Positions 7,811 through 18,361 of a stretch of 64,000 bases of DNA are shown here, piece by piece. The stretch is from the NCBI RefSeq assembly GCF_963667135.1, contig NZ_OY762974.1, forward strand, positions 2,170,001 to 2,234,000, written 5' to 3'. The first letter of the stretch is position 1. Each line of letters opens with the position of its first letter. Origin of the DNA: an uncultured Macellibacteroides sp. (lineage in GTDB: Bacteria; Bacteroidota; Bacteroidia; Bacteroidales; Tannerellaceae). The notes beneath the pieces are model-generated. The model worked only from the letters and a program-made list of their open reading frames with translations. It searched no databases and was not told the origin of the DNA. The position numbers were made by a program, and so were the translations under genes.

Positions 7811-9862
7811 ATGAAGAAAATAATGTTATCCGTTATGACAGCAATTGCTTTTACAGCTTGTACGGGAAGCAAGACCGTCGAAGTTGAAACGGCGTCTCAG
7901 TTTTCCTACGAGGTAGATAAGTTTGCCGACCTGCAGATTCTGCGCTATCAGGTGCCGGGATTCGAATCTCTTTCTTTGAATCAGAAACAGTTATTATATC
8001 ACTTGTCTGAGGCGGCTCTGATGGGTCGTGATATTTTGTTTGATCAGAATTGCCGGTACAACCTGGCCGTGCGCCGTACCCTGGAGGCTGTGTATGCCGG
8101 TTACAAGGGAGATCGTAACAGTGCTGATTTTAAAGCCATGGAGGTGTATCTGAAACGGGTGTGGTTTTCCAATGGCATTCATCATCATTATGCCGAAGAT
8201 AAGTTTGCTCCCGGTTTCACCAAAGAGTTTTTTGTTGATGCAGTAAAGCAGCTCGATGCCGCTACTGTGCCTGTTCGTAAAGGACAGACTGTTGATCAGT
8301 TTATCACCGAAATTACGCCGGTTATCTTTGATTCAACCGTGTTGGCTAAGCGTACCGTGCAGAGTGGGGACGAAGACTTGATTTTGGCTTCCGCCAATAA
8401 CTATTATGGAGGAGGTATTACTCAGGATGAAGTAGAAAGCTTCTATGCCAAGATGAAAGATCCGAAAGATGAAACACCTGTTTCCTATGGATTAAATAGC
8501 CGCTTGGTGAAAGAAAACGGTAAAATCGTTGAGAAGGTATGGAAAGTTGGAGGTTTATATACACAAGCTATCGAAAAGATTGTGGCCGAACTGGAACTTG
8601 CTGTTTCTTTTGCAGAAAACGAGGCTCAAAAGAAAGTAATTGAGACTTTGATTTCGTATTACAAGAGCGGGGACTTGAAGGAATTCGACGCTTATGCTGT
8701 TTTGTGGGTGAAAGATACTGCTTCCGAAGTAGATTTTGTAAATGGTTTTACCGAAACATACGGAGATCCCCTTGGATTGAAGGCCAGCTGGGAGTCGACA
8801 GTCAACTTTATCAACAAAGAGGCCACCAAACGTACCATTATTATTAGCAATAATGCCCAATGGTTTGAAGATAATTCTCCTGTAGATAGCCGTTTCAAGA
8901 AGAAAGAAGTAAAAGGGGTTTCTGCCAAGGTAATAACCGTTGCCATGCTGGGGGGGGATTGTTATCCTGCTACACCTATTGGAATTAACCTGCCTAACGC
9001 AGATTGGATCAGAAAGGATCATGGATCTAAATCGGTAACCATCGAAAATATTACCGAAGCTTACGATAAGGCCTCGCTGGGAAGTGGTTTTAATGAAGAG
9101 TTTGTGTGGAGCGAAAAAGAACGCGAAGCAATTAAAAAATATGGTTTCCTTACCGGAAATCTTCATACCGACCTGCACGAGTGTCTTGGTCACGGTTCTG
9201 GAATTATTCTTCCGGGTGTTAGTTCGGATGCTCTAAAAGCGTATAGTTCTACCTTGGAAGAAGCGCGTGCCGATTTGTTTGGGTTGTATTATATGGCAGA
9301 TCCTAAATTGGTAACATTAGGTCTCGTTCCGGATGCAGAAGCCTATCAGTCGGAATATTACACCTTTGTTATGAATGGTTTAATGTCTCAGTTGGTTCGT
9401 ATCGAACTGGGTAAGCAGGTGGAAGAAGCTCACATGCGTAACCGTCAGCTTATAGCCAAGTGGGCATTTGAACATGGCAAAGCGGACAAGGTGATTGAAA
9501 TGAAAAAGAAGGATGGAAAGACTTACGTGGTGATTAACGACTATGCTAAACTACGTGATCTGTTCGGTAAGTTGCTTGCCGAAGTTCAAAGAATTAAGAG
9601 CGAAGGAGATTTTGCCGCAGGTAAGAAGCTGGTTGAAGATTATGCGGTGAAGGTAGACCCTGAGTTACATGCCGAAGTTCTGAAACGTTATGCTGCACTT
9701 AATCTGGCACCTTACAAAGGATTCGTGAATCCTGTTATGAGCCTGGTAAAAAATGAAAAGGGAGAGGTTACGGATGTTGTGCTTGACTATACCGAAGGGT
9801 ATGCCGATCAGATGATTCGTTACGGTAAATCCTATTCTTTCCTTCCAACATATAACGAGTAA
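7811..9862 (+). CDS. Dipeptidyl-peptidase III (peptidase family M49), lipoprotein-like
   Basis: Zinc exopeptidase releasing dipeptides from the N-terminus of short peptides. The bacterial M49 zinc motif HECLGH is at 456-461, and the second motif EEARAD (483-488) supplies the third zinc ligand. Length (683 aa) agrees with the characterised Bacteroides DPP III. The N-terminus MKKIMLSVMTAIAFTACTG has a lipobox ending at Cys17, so I expect a membrane-anchored, periplasm-facing lipoprotein. Such proteins are often mislabelled dihydrofolate reductase in databases. The AlkD-like gene starts 6 nt after the stop, so the two are probably one transcript. Confidence 0.93.
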   Translation: MKKIMLSVMTAIAFTACTGSKTVEVETASQFSYEVDKFADLQILRYQVPGFESLSLNQKQLLYHLSEAALMGRDILFDQNCRYNLAVRRTLEAVYAGYKGDRNSADFKAMEVYLKRVWFSNGIHHHYAEDKFAPGFTKEFFVDAVKQLDAATVPVRKGQTVDQFITEITPVIFDSTVLAKRTVQSGDEDLILASANNYYGGGITQDEVESFYAKMKDPKDETPVSYGLNSRLVKENGKIVEKVWKVGGLYTQAIEKIVAELELAVSFAENEAQKKVIETLISYYKSGDLKEFDAYAVLWVKDTASEVDFVNGFTETYGDPLGLKASWESTVNFINKEATKRTIIISNNAQWFEDNSPVDSRFKKKEVKGVSAKVITVAMLGGDCYPATPIGINLPNADWIRKDHGSKSVTIENITEAYDKASLGSGFNEEFVWSEKEREAIKKYGFLTGNLHTDLHECLGHGSGIILPGVSSDALKAYSSTLEEARADLFGLYYMADPKLVTLGLVPDAEAYQSEYYTFVMNGLMSQLVRIELGKQVEEAHMRNRQLIAKWAFEHGKADKVIEMKKKDGKTYVVINDYAKLRDLFGKLLAEVQRIKSEGDFAAGKKLVEDYAVKVDPELHAEVLKRYAALNLAPYKGFVNPVMSLVKNEKGEVTDVVLDYTEGYADQMIRYGKSYSFLPTYNE

Positions 9863-9868
9863 CCCATA

Positions 9869-10531
9869 ATGCAGGAAACGATACAACAGATACGAAAGCA
9901 ACTCCGTTTGGCAATGAACGGGGTTGTTTCTTCCAGTATGCGTGAAAAGGGAATGGATTATAAGATGAACTTCGGTGTTTCAGTTCCCAAGATTAAAGAG
10001 ATTGCATCTCAGTATCAGCCAAATGAGGAGCTAGCCTCCCTGATGTGGGTTCAGGATGTAAGAGAACTGAAAATCATGGCTACGCTGTTGTTCCCGGTGG
10101 ATCTGTTCACTCCCGATGTCGCTGAAAGATGGGTGCGCGAGATAAAGCATCTGGAGATTTCCGAACAGCTGGCAGCCAATTTGTTGCCAAAGCTTTCCTT
10201 TGCGGAGGAGTTAGCTGCCGGATTTATTACTGATGAAGAAGAATTTGTGTCGGTAACAGGCTATCTCTTATTTGCCCGGTTATGTTCGTTGGGAAAATCA
10301 TTGCAAGAAGTTCATGTCAACTTGTTGCTTGATGAAGCATATAAGGTTTTGGATAAGGGGCTTTCACGCAAGCAAAGAGCGGCAAGCCTTGCATTGAAAA
10401 GATTCGGACGTCAGTCTGCTGAACAGGGAACTGCTGTTTTGAATGCGATAGCGGAATTTAAAAATTCCGAATCGCCGGAGAGAACAGAAATATACAATGA
10501 CATCAAATTTGAATTTGAATATTACGAGTAA
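9869..10531 (+). CDS. AlkD-like DNA alkylation repair protein (HEAT-repeat)
   Basis: Member of the DNA_alkylation (PF08713) HEAT-like superfamily, whose characterised proteins excise bulky or charged alkylpurines. The 220-residue, almost entirely helical protein has the family pattern: an N-terminal GVSVPKIKEIASQ segment, then WVQDVRELKIMATLL, and a C-terminal SRKQRAASLALKRFG. It lacks a signal peptide. It is tightly coupled to DPP III (6-nt gap), a pairing without an obvious functional reason. Whether the glycosylase site residues of AlkD are all present cannot be judged without alignment; some family members are structural DNA binders only. Confidence 0.8.
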   Translation: MQETIQQIRKQLRLAMNGVVSSSMREKGMDYKMNFGVSVPKIKEIASQYQPNEELASLMWVQDVRELKIMATLLFPVDLFTPDVAERWVREIKHLEISEQLAANLLPKLSFAEELAAGFITDEEEFVSVTGYLLFARLCSLGKSLQEVHVNLLLDEAYKVLDKGLSRKQRAASLALKRFGRQSAEQGTAVLNAIAEFKNSESPERTEIYNDIKFEFEYYE

Positions 10532-10556
10532 GCTTTTGCTTTTTAAATAAATGCAC

Positions 10557-10564
10557 TAACTTTG
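10557..10564 (+). promoter_or_regulatory. -7 promoter box for the Fur-family gene
   Basis: TAACTTTG, 27 nt ahead of the ATG at 10592. The in-frame TTG at 10562 lies inside this box, which excludes it as a start. Confidence 0.65.
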
Positions 10565-10591
10565 CCAATTCGCGATGTATATGCACTAAAA

Positions 10592-11062
10592 ATGGATAAG
10601 AACTCAGCGTTACAAAAACGAGAACTGTTTACCGAATATCTTACGAGAAAAGGCCACCGAAAAACACCGGAACGGTATGCTATTCTGGATCTGATTTGCT
10701 CTATAAACGGACACTTCGATGTAGATTTGCTTTACAAGAGTCTGGAAAGTGCAAATTTTCACGTAAGCAGGGCTACATTGTATAATACAATTGAACTGTT
10801 GGTAGATTCGCGTTTACTTGTAAGGCACCAATTCGGGACACAAGGTGTTCAATATGAATGTGCCGACAGGGCATGCACGCACTTCCATTTGGTTTGCACA
10901 CATTGTGGGAAAATTCAGGAACAAAAGGATCAGGCATTCAATGCAATGGTTCTTACAAAGAAATTGACTAAATTTACACCGGAGTATTATTCGTTGTATA
11001 TATTTGGATTGTGCAGCAAGTGCAAATACGCGCTTAAGAGAAAAGAACAGAAAGAATATTAA
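10592..11062 (+). CDS. Fur-family metalloregulator
   Basis: Dimeric winged-helix repressor of the Fur/PerR/Zur family, 156 aa. The DNA-binding helix region is RKTPERYAILDLI and HVSRATLYNTIELL. The zinc-binding Cys pairs are both present: CTHCGK in the dimerisation domain and CSKCKY near the C-terminus. The histidine-rich CTHFHLVC segment fits the regulatory metal site. Iron, zinc or peroxide specificity cannot be assigned. The start at 10592 is set by the promoter box immediately upstream. The purA start lies 19 nt after its stop, so both may be cotranscribed, an arrangement seen in other Bacteroidales to my knowledge. Confidence 0.92.
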   Translation: MDKNSALQKRELFTEYLTRKGHRKTPERYAILDLICSINGHFDVDLLYKSLESANFHVSRATLYNTIELLVDSRLLVRHQFGTQGVQYECADRACTHFHLVCTHCGKIQEQKDQAFNAMVLTKKLTKFTPEYYSLYIFGLCSKCKYALKRKEQKEY

Positions 11063-11081
11063 CGACTATATTTATAGTAAG

Positions 11082-12353
11082 ATGAAAGTAGATGTTTTAT
11101 TAGGATTGCAATGGGGTGACGAAGGCAAGGGAAAGGTTGTCGATGTACTAACTCCGAGGTATGATGTGGTAACACGTTTTCAGGGAGGTCCCAATGCAGG
11201 GCATACACTGGAATTTAACGGTGAAAAATATGTCCTCCGATCCATTCCTTCAGGAATCTTTCAGGGAGGAAAAGTAAACATTATCGGTAATGGTGTAGTA
11301 CTGGATCCGTTATTGTTTAAACAGGAAGCCGAAGCACTTGCAGCTAGTGGTCACAACTTAATCGAAAGACTTTTCATATCAAAGAAAGCCCATCTTATCT
11401 TACCTACGCACCGGATGCTGGACGCTGCTTACGAAGCAGCTAAAGGTACAGGCAAAATTGGTACCACAGGAAAGGGGATAGGTCCGACTTATACGGATAA
11501 AGTGAGCCGCAACGGTGTACGTGTGGGAGATGTACTGCATAATTTTGAAGAGAAATATGCAGCTGCCAAAGCCAAGCACGAAAACATCTTACGTTCTCTA
11601 AACTTCAGCTATGATATTACTGAGCTTGAAAAGGAGTGGTTTGACTCTATTGAATTTTTGAAGAAATTCACGTTAATCGACAGCGAACATGTGATAAATA
11701 ACTTCCTTACCGAAGGAAAGTCTGTTCTTGCCGAAGGGGCTCAGGGTACCATGTTGGATATTGACTTTGGTTCTTATCCATTTGTTACATCTTCCAATAC
11801 AATATGTGCCGGAGCTTGTACCGGAATGGGAGTTGCTCCCCGTAATATAGGCGAGGTATACGGTATATTCAAAGCCTACTGTACCCGTGTAGGCAGCGGT
11901 CCGTTCCCAACCGAATTATTTGACGAAACAGGAGACGAACTTTGTACTAAAGGACACGAGTTCGGATCTGTTACAGGACGTAAACGTCGTTGTGGCTGGA
12001 TTGATCTGGTTGCGTTAAAATATGCGGTCATGATTAACGGTGTTACAAAGCTGATCATGATGAAGAGCGATGTGATGGACGAATTTGAAACAATCAAGGC
12101 TTGTGTGGCCTACGATATTAATGGCGAAGAAGTTACCGGATTCCCATTTGAAATAGATGATAACGTAAAACCTGTTTACGTAGAGTTGCCGGGATGGAAG
12201 ACCGACATGACAAAGATGCAAAATGAGGATGAATTTCCGGAAGAATTTAATGCTTATCTTTCTTTCCTTGAAGAAGAGTTAGGTGTTCCGGTGAAAATTG
12301 TGTCTGTTGGTCCTGACAGAGAGCAGACAATAGAACGATATACAGAAGACTGA
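11082..12353 (+). CDS. purA: Adenylosuccinate synthetase
   Basis: GTP-dependent joining of IMP and aspartate, the first committed step to AMP. The 423-residue protein opens MKVDVLLGLQWGDEGKGK; the GDEGKGK P-loop-like GTP site is at 12-18. It carries GGPNAGHT, TGKGIGPTYTDK and SVTGRKRRCGW, all family hallmarks. The frame is open upstream to 11004, but that extension lies within the preceding Fur gene and is not conserved, so I use the ATG at 11082. A terminator follows the stop by 8 nt. Confidence 0.97.
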   Translation: MKVDVLLGLQWGDEGKGKVVDVLTPRYDVVTRFQGGPNAGHTLEFNGEKYVLRSIPSGIFQGGKVNIIGNGVVLDPLLFKQEAEALAASGHNLIERLFISKKAHLILPTHRMLDAAYEAAKGTGKIGTTGKGIGPTYTDKVSRNGVRVGDVLHNFEEKYAAAKAKHENILRSLNFSYDITELEKEWFDSIEFLKKFTLIDSEHVINNFLTEGKSVLAEGAQGTMLDIDFGSYPFVTSSNTICAGACTGMGVAPRNIGEVYGIFKAYCTRVGSGPFPTELFDETGDELCTKGHEFGSVTGRKRRCGWIDLVALKYAVMINGVTKLIMMKSDVMDEFETIKACVAYDINGEEVTGFPFEIDDNVKPVYVELPGWKTDMTKMQNEDEFPEEFNAYLSFLEEELGVPVKIVSVGPDREQTIERYTED

Positions 12354-12361
12354 TACTATAC

Positions 12362-12398
12362 AAAATGGCAGACGAATCATACTCTTCTGCCATTTTTG
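12362..12398 (+). terminator. Intrinsic terminator after purA
   Basis: Perfect 11-bp stem AAAATGGCAGA (12362-12372) with TCTGCCATTTT (12386-12396), then further T residues. Confidence 0.9.
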
Positions 12399-12448
12399 TC
12401 TTTGGCAGACTTTTTGCACTATACTTTTAAACATTAAAACGAAATAGT

Positions 12449-13129
12449 ATGTATTGGATTATATTTATAGGCTTTGCTTTGTTAAGCTGGCTTGTTTCAT
12501 CCCGACTTAAGAATAAGTTTGAAGCTTATTCGAAAATTGCCTTGCCTAATGGTATGACTGGGAAGGATGTGGCGGAAAAGATGTTGAGGGATAATGGTAT
12601 TTATGACGTGAAAGTGATTTCTACTCCCGGACATCTGACCGATCACTATAACCCTGCAAATCAGACCGTGAATTTGAGTGAGTCTGTATTTTACAGCAAT
12701 AGTATCGCTGCGGCTGCTGTAGCTGCCCACGAATGTGGTCACGCTGTACAACATGCAACGGCATATACTCCACTTAAAATGCGTTCAGCTTTGGTTCCGG
12801 TTGTTAGCTTTGCTTCCAACTGGGTTCAATGGGTATTGCTTGGCGGTATCCTTTTGATTAACTCATTTCCTCAGTTGTTGCTGTTTGGTATAATTCTTTT
12901 TGCATTTACTACAATCTTTAGTTTCGTAACCTTGCCGGTAGAAATTAATGCAAGCAGCAGGGCATTGGCCTGGTTAAGCAATGCGGGAATTACGAACAAC
13001 GCTACACACGATAAAGCCGAAGATGCTTTACGTTCCGCTGCCTATACATATGTAGTAGCTGCCTTAGGCTCGCTGGCTACTTTACTATACTATGTAATGA
13101 TATTTCTTGGTAGCCGCAGCCGCGACTAA
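12449..13129 (+). CDS. Membrane zinc metallopeptidase (YugP type, PF04298)
   Basis: Small integral-membrane peptidase, 226 aa, with the zinc motif HECGH at 94-98 (AAHECGHAVQH). It has an N-terminal membrane segment (residues 2-18) and two or three hydrophobic helices after the active site (around 110-128, 132-155 and 195-220). Family function is undefined; a role in membrane-protein quality control has been suggested by analogy with M48 enzymes. It stands between two terminators and is therefore monocistronic. Start codon: the only nearby ATG, with an A-rich stretch in front rather than a Shine-Dalgarno. Confidence 0.85.
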   Translation: MYWIIFIGFALLSWLVSSRLKNKFEAYSKIALPNGMTGKDVAEKMLRDNGIYDVKVISTPGHLTDHYNPANQTVNLSESVFYSNSIAAAAVAAHECGHAVQHATAYTPLKMRSALVPVVSFASNWVQWVLLGGILLINSFPQLLLFGIILFAFTTIFSFVTLPVEINASSRALAWLSNAGITNNATHDKAEDALRSAAYTYVVAALGSLATLLYYVMIFLGSRSRD

Positions 13130-13152
13130 CAGGTTTGTTGTTGAGAAATATT

Positions 13153-13183
13153 AAAAGAGTGCTCCGTTAGGGGGCACTCTTTT
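13153..13183 (+). terminator. Intrinsic terminator after the zinc peptidase gene
   Basis: AAAAGAGTGCTCC (13153-13165) pairs with GGGGCACTCTTTT (13171-13183) with one G-U pair and a 5-nt loop. Confidence 0.88.
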
Positions 13184-13213
13184 GTTATTTTATATAGAAA
13201 TGTACTACCTTTG
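13181..13213 (+). promoter_or_regulatory. Promoter of hisS
   Basis: TTTG at 13181-13184 and TACCTTTG at 13206-13213, 21 nt apart; a full -33/-7 match. The -33 box overlaps the tail of the preceding terminator. The ATG follows 15 nt after the -7 box, so the leader is very short. Confidence 0.7.
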
Positions 13214-13228
13214 CATCTAGAATAAAAA

Positions 13229-14599
13229 ATGTCAGAAATCATGCAGAAACCGTCAATTCCAAAAGGAACCCGTGATTTTTCGCCCGTAGAGATGGCGAAA
13301 CGTAACTATATATTCAATACCATACGTGATGTATATCATTTGTATGGATTTCAGCAAATAGAAACACCGGCTATGGAAAACCTGTCTACTTTGATGGGTA
13401 AGTACGGCGAAGAAGGGGATAAATTGTTGTTTAAGATTTTGAATTCGGGTGATAGTCTTGCGGGTGTGACCGACGAGGAGTTGATGGAACGTAATCCGTT
13501 GAAGTTTGCTTCACGTGTTTGTGAGAAAGGGTTGCGGTATGACCTGACTGTTCCTTTTGCCCGTTTTGTGGTTCAGCACCGGAACGAGATTAGTTTTCCA
13601 TTTAAACGTTACCAAATTCAACCTGTATGGCGTGCAGATCGTCCGCAGAAAGGTCGGTATCGCGAGTTTTACCAATGTGATGGAGACGTAGTGGGTTCTG
13701 ACTCATTGATTAATGAAGTTGAACTCATTCAGATTATGGATGAGGTGTTTCGTCGTTTTGGCATACGCGTATGTATCAAAATGAATAACCGAAAGATTTT
13801 AACAGGTATAGCTGAGATCATTGGTGAAGCTGATAAGATTGTTGATATTACCGTGGCAATCGATAAACTGGATAAGATTGGGTTGGAGAATGTGAACGAA
13901 GAACTTCGCGGCAAAGAATTAAGTGAAGAAGCTATCGCTAAGTTGCAGCCTATTATTCAGTTGAGCGGAACTAACAGAGAGAAGATTGCTGTACTAAAAG
14001 AGGTGCTTGCCGCTTCAGAAACAGGATTAAAAGGCGTGTCCGAGCTTGAATTTATACTCGATAAAGTTGATTTGCTTTCTGTGAACGCAGAATTAGAACT
14101 CGATCTGACGTTAGCCAGAGGTCTTAATTATTATACAGGTGCTATCTTTGAAGTGAAAGCGCTTGATGTACAGATTGGAAGCGTTACCGGTGGAGGGCGT
14201 TATGATAACCTCACAGGGGTATTTGGCATGGAAGGCGTTTCCGGTGTAGGTATTTCATTTGGAGCTGATCGTATTTTCGACGTACTCAATCAATTGGAAT
14301 TATATCCGGCGGATTCGCTGCTTACCACCCAGCTGATGTTTGTGAACTTTGGTGAAAAGGAAACAGCTTACTTGTTGCCTTTGATTGCTAAGGTGCGTGC
14401 TGCCGGTATAAGAACCGAGATTTATCCGGAGTCTGTAAAGATGAAGAAACAGATGGGGTATGCTGATACCAAAAACATTCCATTTGTGGCTTTGGTTGGT
14501 GATTCCGAAATGACTGAAGGTAAGATTAACCTGAAGAATATGATCACAGGCGAGCAGGAGTTGCTTACCATAGAACAACTTATTGAATCTTTTAAATAA
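13229..14599 (+). CDS. hisS: Histidyl-tRNA synthetase
   Basis: Class II aminoacyl-tRNA synthetase charging tRNA-His, 456 aa. Seen: KGTRDFSP near the N-terminus, motif 2 [17 protein letters not shown], the histidine-binding [10 protein letters not shown] (HisA motif) and GGGRYDNL, then the C-terminal anticodon-binding domain from about residue 360. Bacteroidetes HisRS is somewhat longer than the E. coli enzyme, as here. The start ATG gives [13 protein letters not shown]; a second ATG at codon 5 is possible. It is transcribed from its own promoter. Confidence 0.97.
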   Translation: MSEIMQKPSIPKGTRDFSPVEMAKRNYIFNTIRDVYHLYGFQQIETPAMENLSTLMGKYGEEGDKLLFKILNSGDSLAGVTDEELMERNPLKFASRVCEKGLRYDLTVPFARFVVQHRNEISFPFKRYQIQPVWRADRPQKGRYREFYQCDGDVVGSDSLINEVELIQIMDEVFRRFGIRVCIKMNNRKILTGIAEIIGEADKIVDITVAIDKLDKIGLENVNEELRGKELSEEAIAKLQPIIQLSGTNREKIAVLKEVLAASETGLKGVSELEFILDKVDLLSVNAELELDLTLARGLNYYTGAIFEVKALDVQIGSVTGGGRYDNLTGVFGMEGVSGVGISFGADRIFDVLNQLELYPADSLLTTQLMFVNFGEKETAYLLPLIAKVRAAGIRTEIYPESVKMKKQMGYADTKNIPFVALVGDSEMTEGKINLKNMITGEQELLTIEQLIESFK

Positions 14600-14668
14600 A
14601 TAGATAAAAGGCGCACTTGTTGCGCATGGAGGATACTCTTCTGCAAATTACCTAAACTAATCTTATAT

Positions 14669-16102
14669 ATGAAAACCTGTATTTTTATCCCGGTTATCGT
14701 AGTTTTATTCGCTTCCTGTACCTTTCAACAAAGTGCAGAGTGGGTTTCTACTACAGAGGGTTCACCCTGGGAGGAACAGCCTGATTTAAGAGCAGTGTCG
14801 GCTGATTCAATTTCATTTGTCGATGTTGAAATCGAATTGGATGAAAAACAGCAGAAAATGGAAGGGTTTGGAGCCTGTTTCAACGAACTGGGCTGGATTT
14901 CGCTTAGCAGACTGGAGCCTTCTCAACGGGAAGATGTTATGGAGGAGTTGTTTTTCCCCAATCTTGGAGCTAATTTTAATTTGTGTCGGATGCCCATAGG
15001 CGCCAATGACTTTTCCCGCGATTGGTATTCGTACAACGAAAAAGACAGCGATTTTGTAATGAGCAATTTTACTGTTGCCAACGATTTGCAGACATTGATT
15101 CCATTTATAAAGAATGCGCAAAAATATAATCCTGATTTAAATTTATGGGCTTCGCCGTGGAGTCCTCCTTCCTGGATGAAGTATAATAAGCATTATGCAA
15201 GTGCTTATACAGGTTTAGAAGTGGATACATTATATAGAAACGGACTTCCTGCTGATAGAGTAGGGTACGAGGGTACCGATATGTTTATACAGGATTCTGC
15301 TTACCTTGCGGCTTATGCGCTCTATTTCACCAAATTTATTGAGTCATACAGGGAACAAGGAATCGAAATATCAGCAGTAATGCCTCAGAATGAATTTAAT
15401 TCCGCACAAATATTTCCCAGTTGTTGCTGGACTGCCGCTTCATTGTCAGATTTTATAGGTAATTATTTAGGTCCGGCTATGCGTGAATTGGATGTGAACG
15501 TTCTGTTTGGTACTGTTGAGCGTGCAAATGAGCAACTTGTTGATACTGTTCTTACAGATCCTCTTGCAAAGAAATATGTGAAAGGAGTCGGATTTCAATG
15601 GGCAGGCAAAGGGGCTATCAAAGGAATTCATGAACGTTATCCTGAAATGAAGTTATATCAGACCGAACAGGAGTGTGGCGATGGAAAGAACGATTGGAAA
15701 GGGGCTGTATATTCATGGGAGTTGATGAAACATTATCTTGATAACGGTGCGTCGGCTTATATGTACTGGAATATATCTCTCGAAAAAGGGGGTATCAGCC
15801 GATGGGGCTGGGCGCAAAACTCTTTGGTGGTGATCGATCCTGAGTCGAAGACCTTTACCTACACGCCTGAATATTATGTACTGAAGCATGTTAGTCATTA
15901 CGTTCAATCTGGTGCGCGGAAGCTTGCTGTTACCGGATCGTACGAAAATGTGATGGCTTTTCGTAATCCGGACCGCAGTCTTGTGATCGTGATTGCCAAT
16001 GAAGATAACATTGATAAAACAATATCCATCAAGGTTAAAGATATGGTTTTTGCTCCAAAGCTTAAAGCAAACTCGTTTTCGACCATTCAGCTGAAGCAGT
16101 AA
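14669..16102 (+). CDS. GH30 family glycoside hydrolase (glucosylceramidase-like) lipoprotein
   Basis: Retaining beta-glycosidase of family GH30. The acid/base is Glu242 in MPQNEFNSA and the nucleophile Glu333 in YQTEQECG. EGFGACFNELG near residue 65 is the start of the (beta/alpha)8 barrel, and a beta-sandwich C-terminus (about 400-477) completes the fold. The signal VVLFASC gives a lipobox with Cys17, so it is a lipoprotein likely exposed at the periplasm or outer membrane. No SusC/SusD or regulator is adjacent, so it is an orphan enzyme and its substrate (beta-glucosyl, beta-1,6-glucan or other) is open. Confidence 0.88.
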   Translation: MKTCIFIPVIVVLFASCTFQQSAEWVSTTEGSPWEEQPDLRAVSADSISFVDVEIELDEKQQKMEGFGACFNELGWISLSRLEPSQREDVMEELFFPNLGANFNLCRMPIGANDFSRDWYSYNEKDSDFVMSNFTVANDLQTLIPFIKNAQKYNPDLNLWASPWSPPSWMKYNKHYASAYTGLEVDTLYRNGLPADRVGYEGTDMFIQDSAYLAAYALYFTKFIESYREQGIEISAVMPQNEFNSAQIFPSCCWTAASLSDFIGNYLGPAMRELDVNVLFGTVERANEQLVDTVLTDPLAKKYVKGVGFQWAGKGAIKGIHERYPEMKLYQTEQECGDGKNDWKGAVYSWELMKHYLDNGASAYMYWNISLEKGGISRWGWAQNSLVVIDPESKTFTYTPEYYVLKHVSHYVQSGARKLAVTGSYENVMAFRNPDRSLVIVIANEDNIDKTISIKVKDMVFAPKLKANSFSTIQLKQ

Positions 16103-16206
16103 AATAGCTATAGCCGTCAGCCATAACCGTCATCCTGTCAGCTTTGTCTTGCTTTTAAGGGGAGTCAGATACGTAAAAATGGCAGAGAGTTCCCTGTAAA
16201 CAATTT

Positions 16207-16222
16207 TGGCACATTATTCGCA
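16207..16222 (+). promoter_or_regulatory. Sigma-54-like -24/-12 promoter ahead of groESL
   Basis: TGGCAC (16207-16212) and TTCGCA (16217-16222) give the diagnostic GG-N10-GC spacing of sigma-54 promoters (consensus TGGCAC-N5-TTGCW, one mismatch in the -12 box). Transcription would start near 16233, 59 nt ahead of groES. No TAnnTTTG box is present in 16103-16291. Confidence 0.5.
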
Positions 16223-16291
16223 TAGATAAAGACGTGAGCGAAAGGTCCCACAAACTAAATTAATATTATTAACAATTAAAATACCAAGAAT

Positions 16292-16561
16292 ATGAACATT
16301 AGACCATTAGCAGACAGAGTGCTTATCAAGCCAGCTGCGGCAGAAGAAAAGACAGTTAGCGGAATTATCATTCCTGATTCAGCTAAAGAAAAACCGTTGA
16401 AAGGTGAAGTAATCGCTATCGGAAACGGAACTAAAGATGAAGATATGGTGGTTAAACAAGGCGATACTGTACTTTACGGCAAATATGCAGGTACAGAGAT
16501 TGAACTTGAAGGCGATAAATTCCTTATCATGCGTCAGTCAGACATTCTGGCTATTATCTGA
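16292..16561 (+). CDS. groES: Co-chaperonin GroES (Cpn10)
   Basis: Seven-membered lid of the GroEL folding chamber, 89 aa. It starts [15 protein letters not shown] and contains the mobile loop around residues 16-32 ([12 protein letters not shown]) and [13 protein letters not shown]. Length is as expected for Bacteroidetes GroES. It is followed by groEL after 31 nt and clearly forms an operon with it. Confidence 0.98.
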   Translation: MNIRPLADRVLIKPAAAEEKTVSGIIIPDSAKEKPLKGEVIAIGNGTKDEDMVVKQGDTVLYGKYAGTEIELEGDKFLIMRQSDILAII

Positions 16562-16580
16562 TTTATTGTACAATATATAA

Positions 16581-18233
<1,653 letters not shown>

Positions 18234-18252
18234 TTTCAGACTCCATTATACT

Positions 18253-18287
18253 AAAAAGAGGTTGTCCGTTGGGCAGCCTCTTTTTTT
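18253..18287 (+). terminator. Intrinsic terminator after groEL
   Basis: AAAAAGAGGTTGTCC (18253-18267) pairs with GGGCAGCCTCTTTTT (18271-18285) with two G-U pairs, ending in a 7-T run. Confidence 0.9.
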
Positions 18288-18361
18288 GCATACTATCTTT
18301 GTACTTTTACTATTTGTCGTGAAAATGGGGACAAACTCAGTCTGCTTCCTTCGATTATAAA

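Noticed and set aside
8555-9193. 212-codon minus-strand frame
   Set aside because: Antisense shadow of the DPP III gene, which has the zinc motifs.
10562-10591. TTG start for the Fur-family gene
   Set aside because: The TTG is part of the TAACTTTG promoter box.
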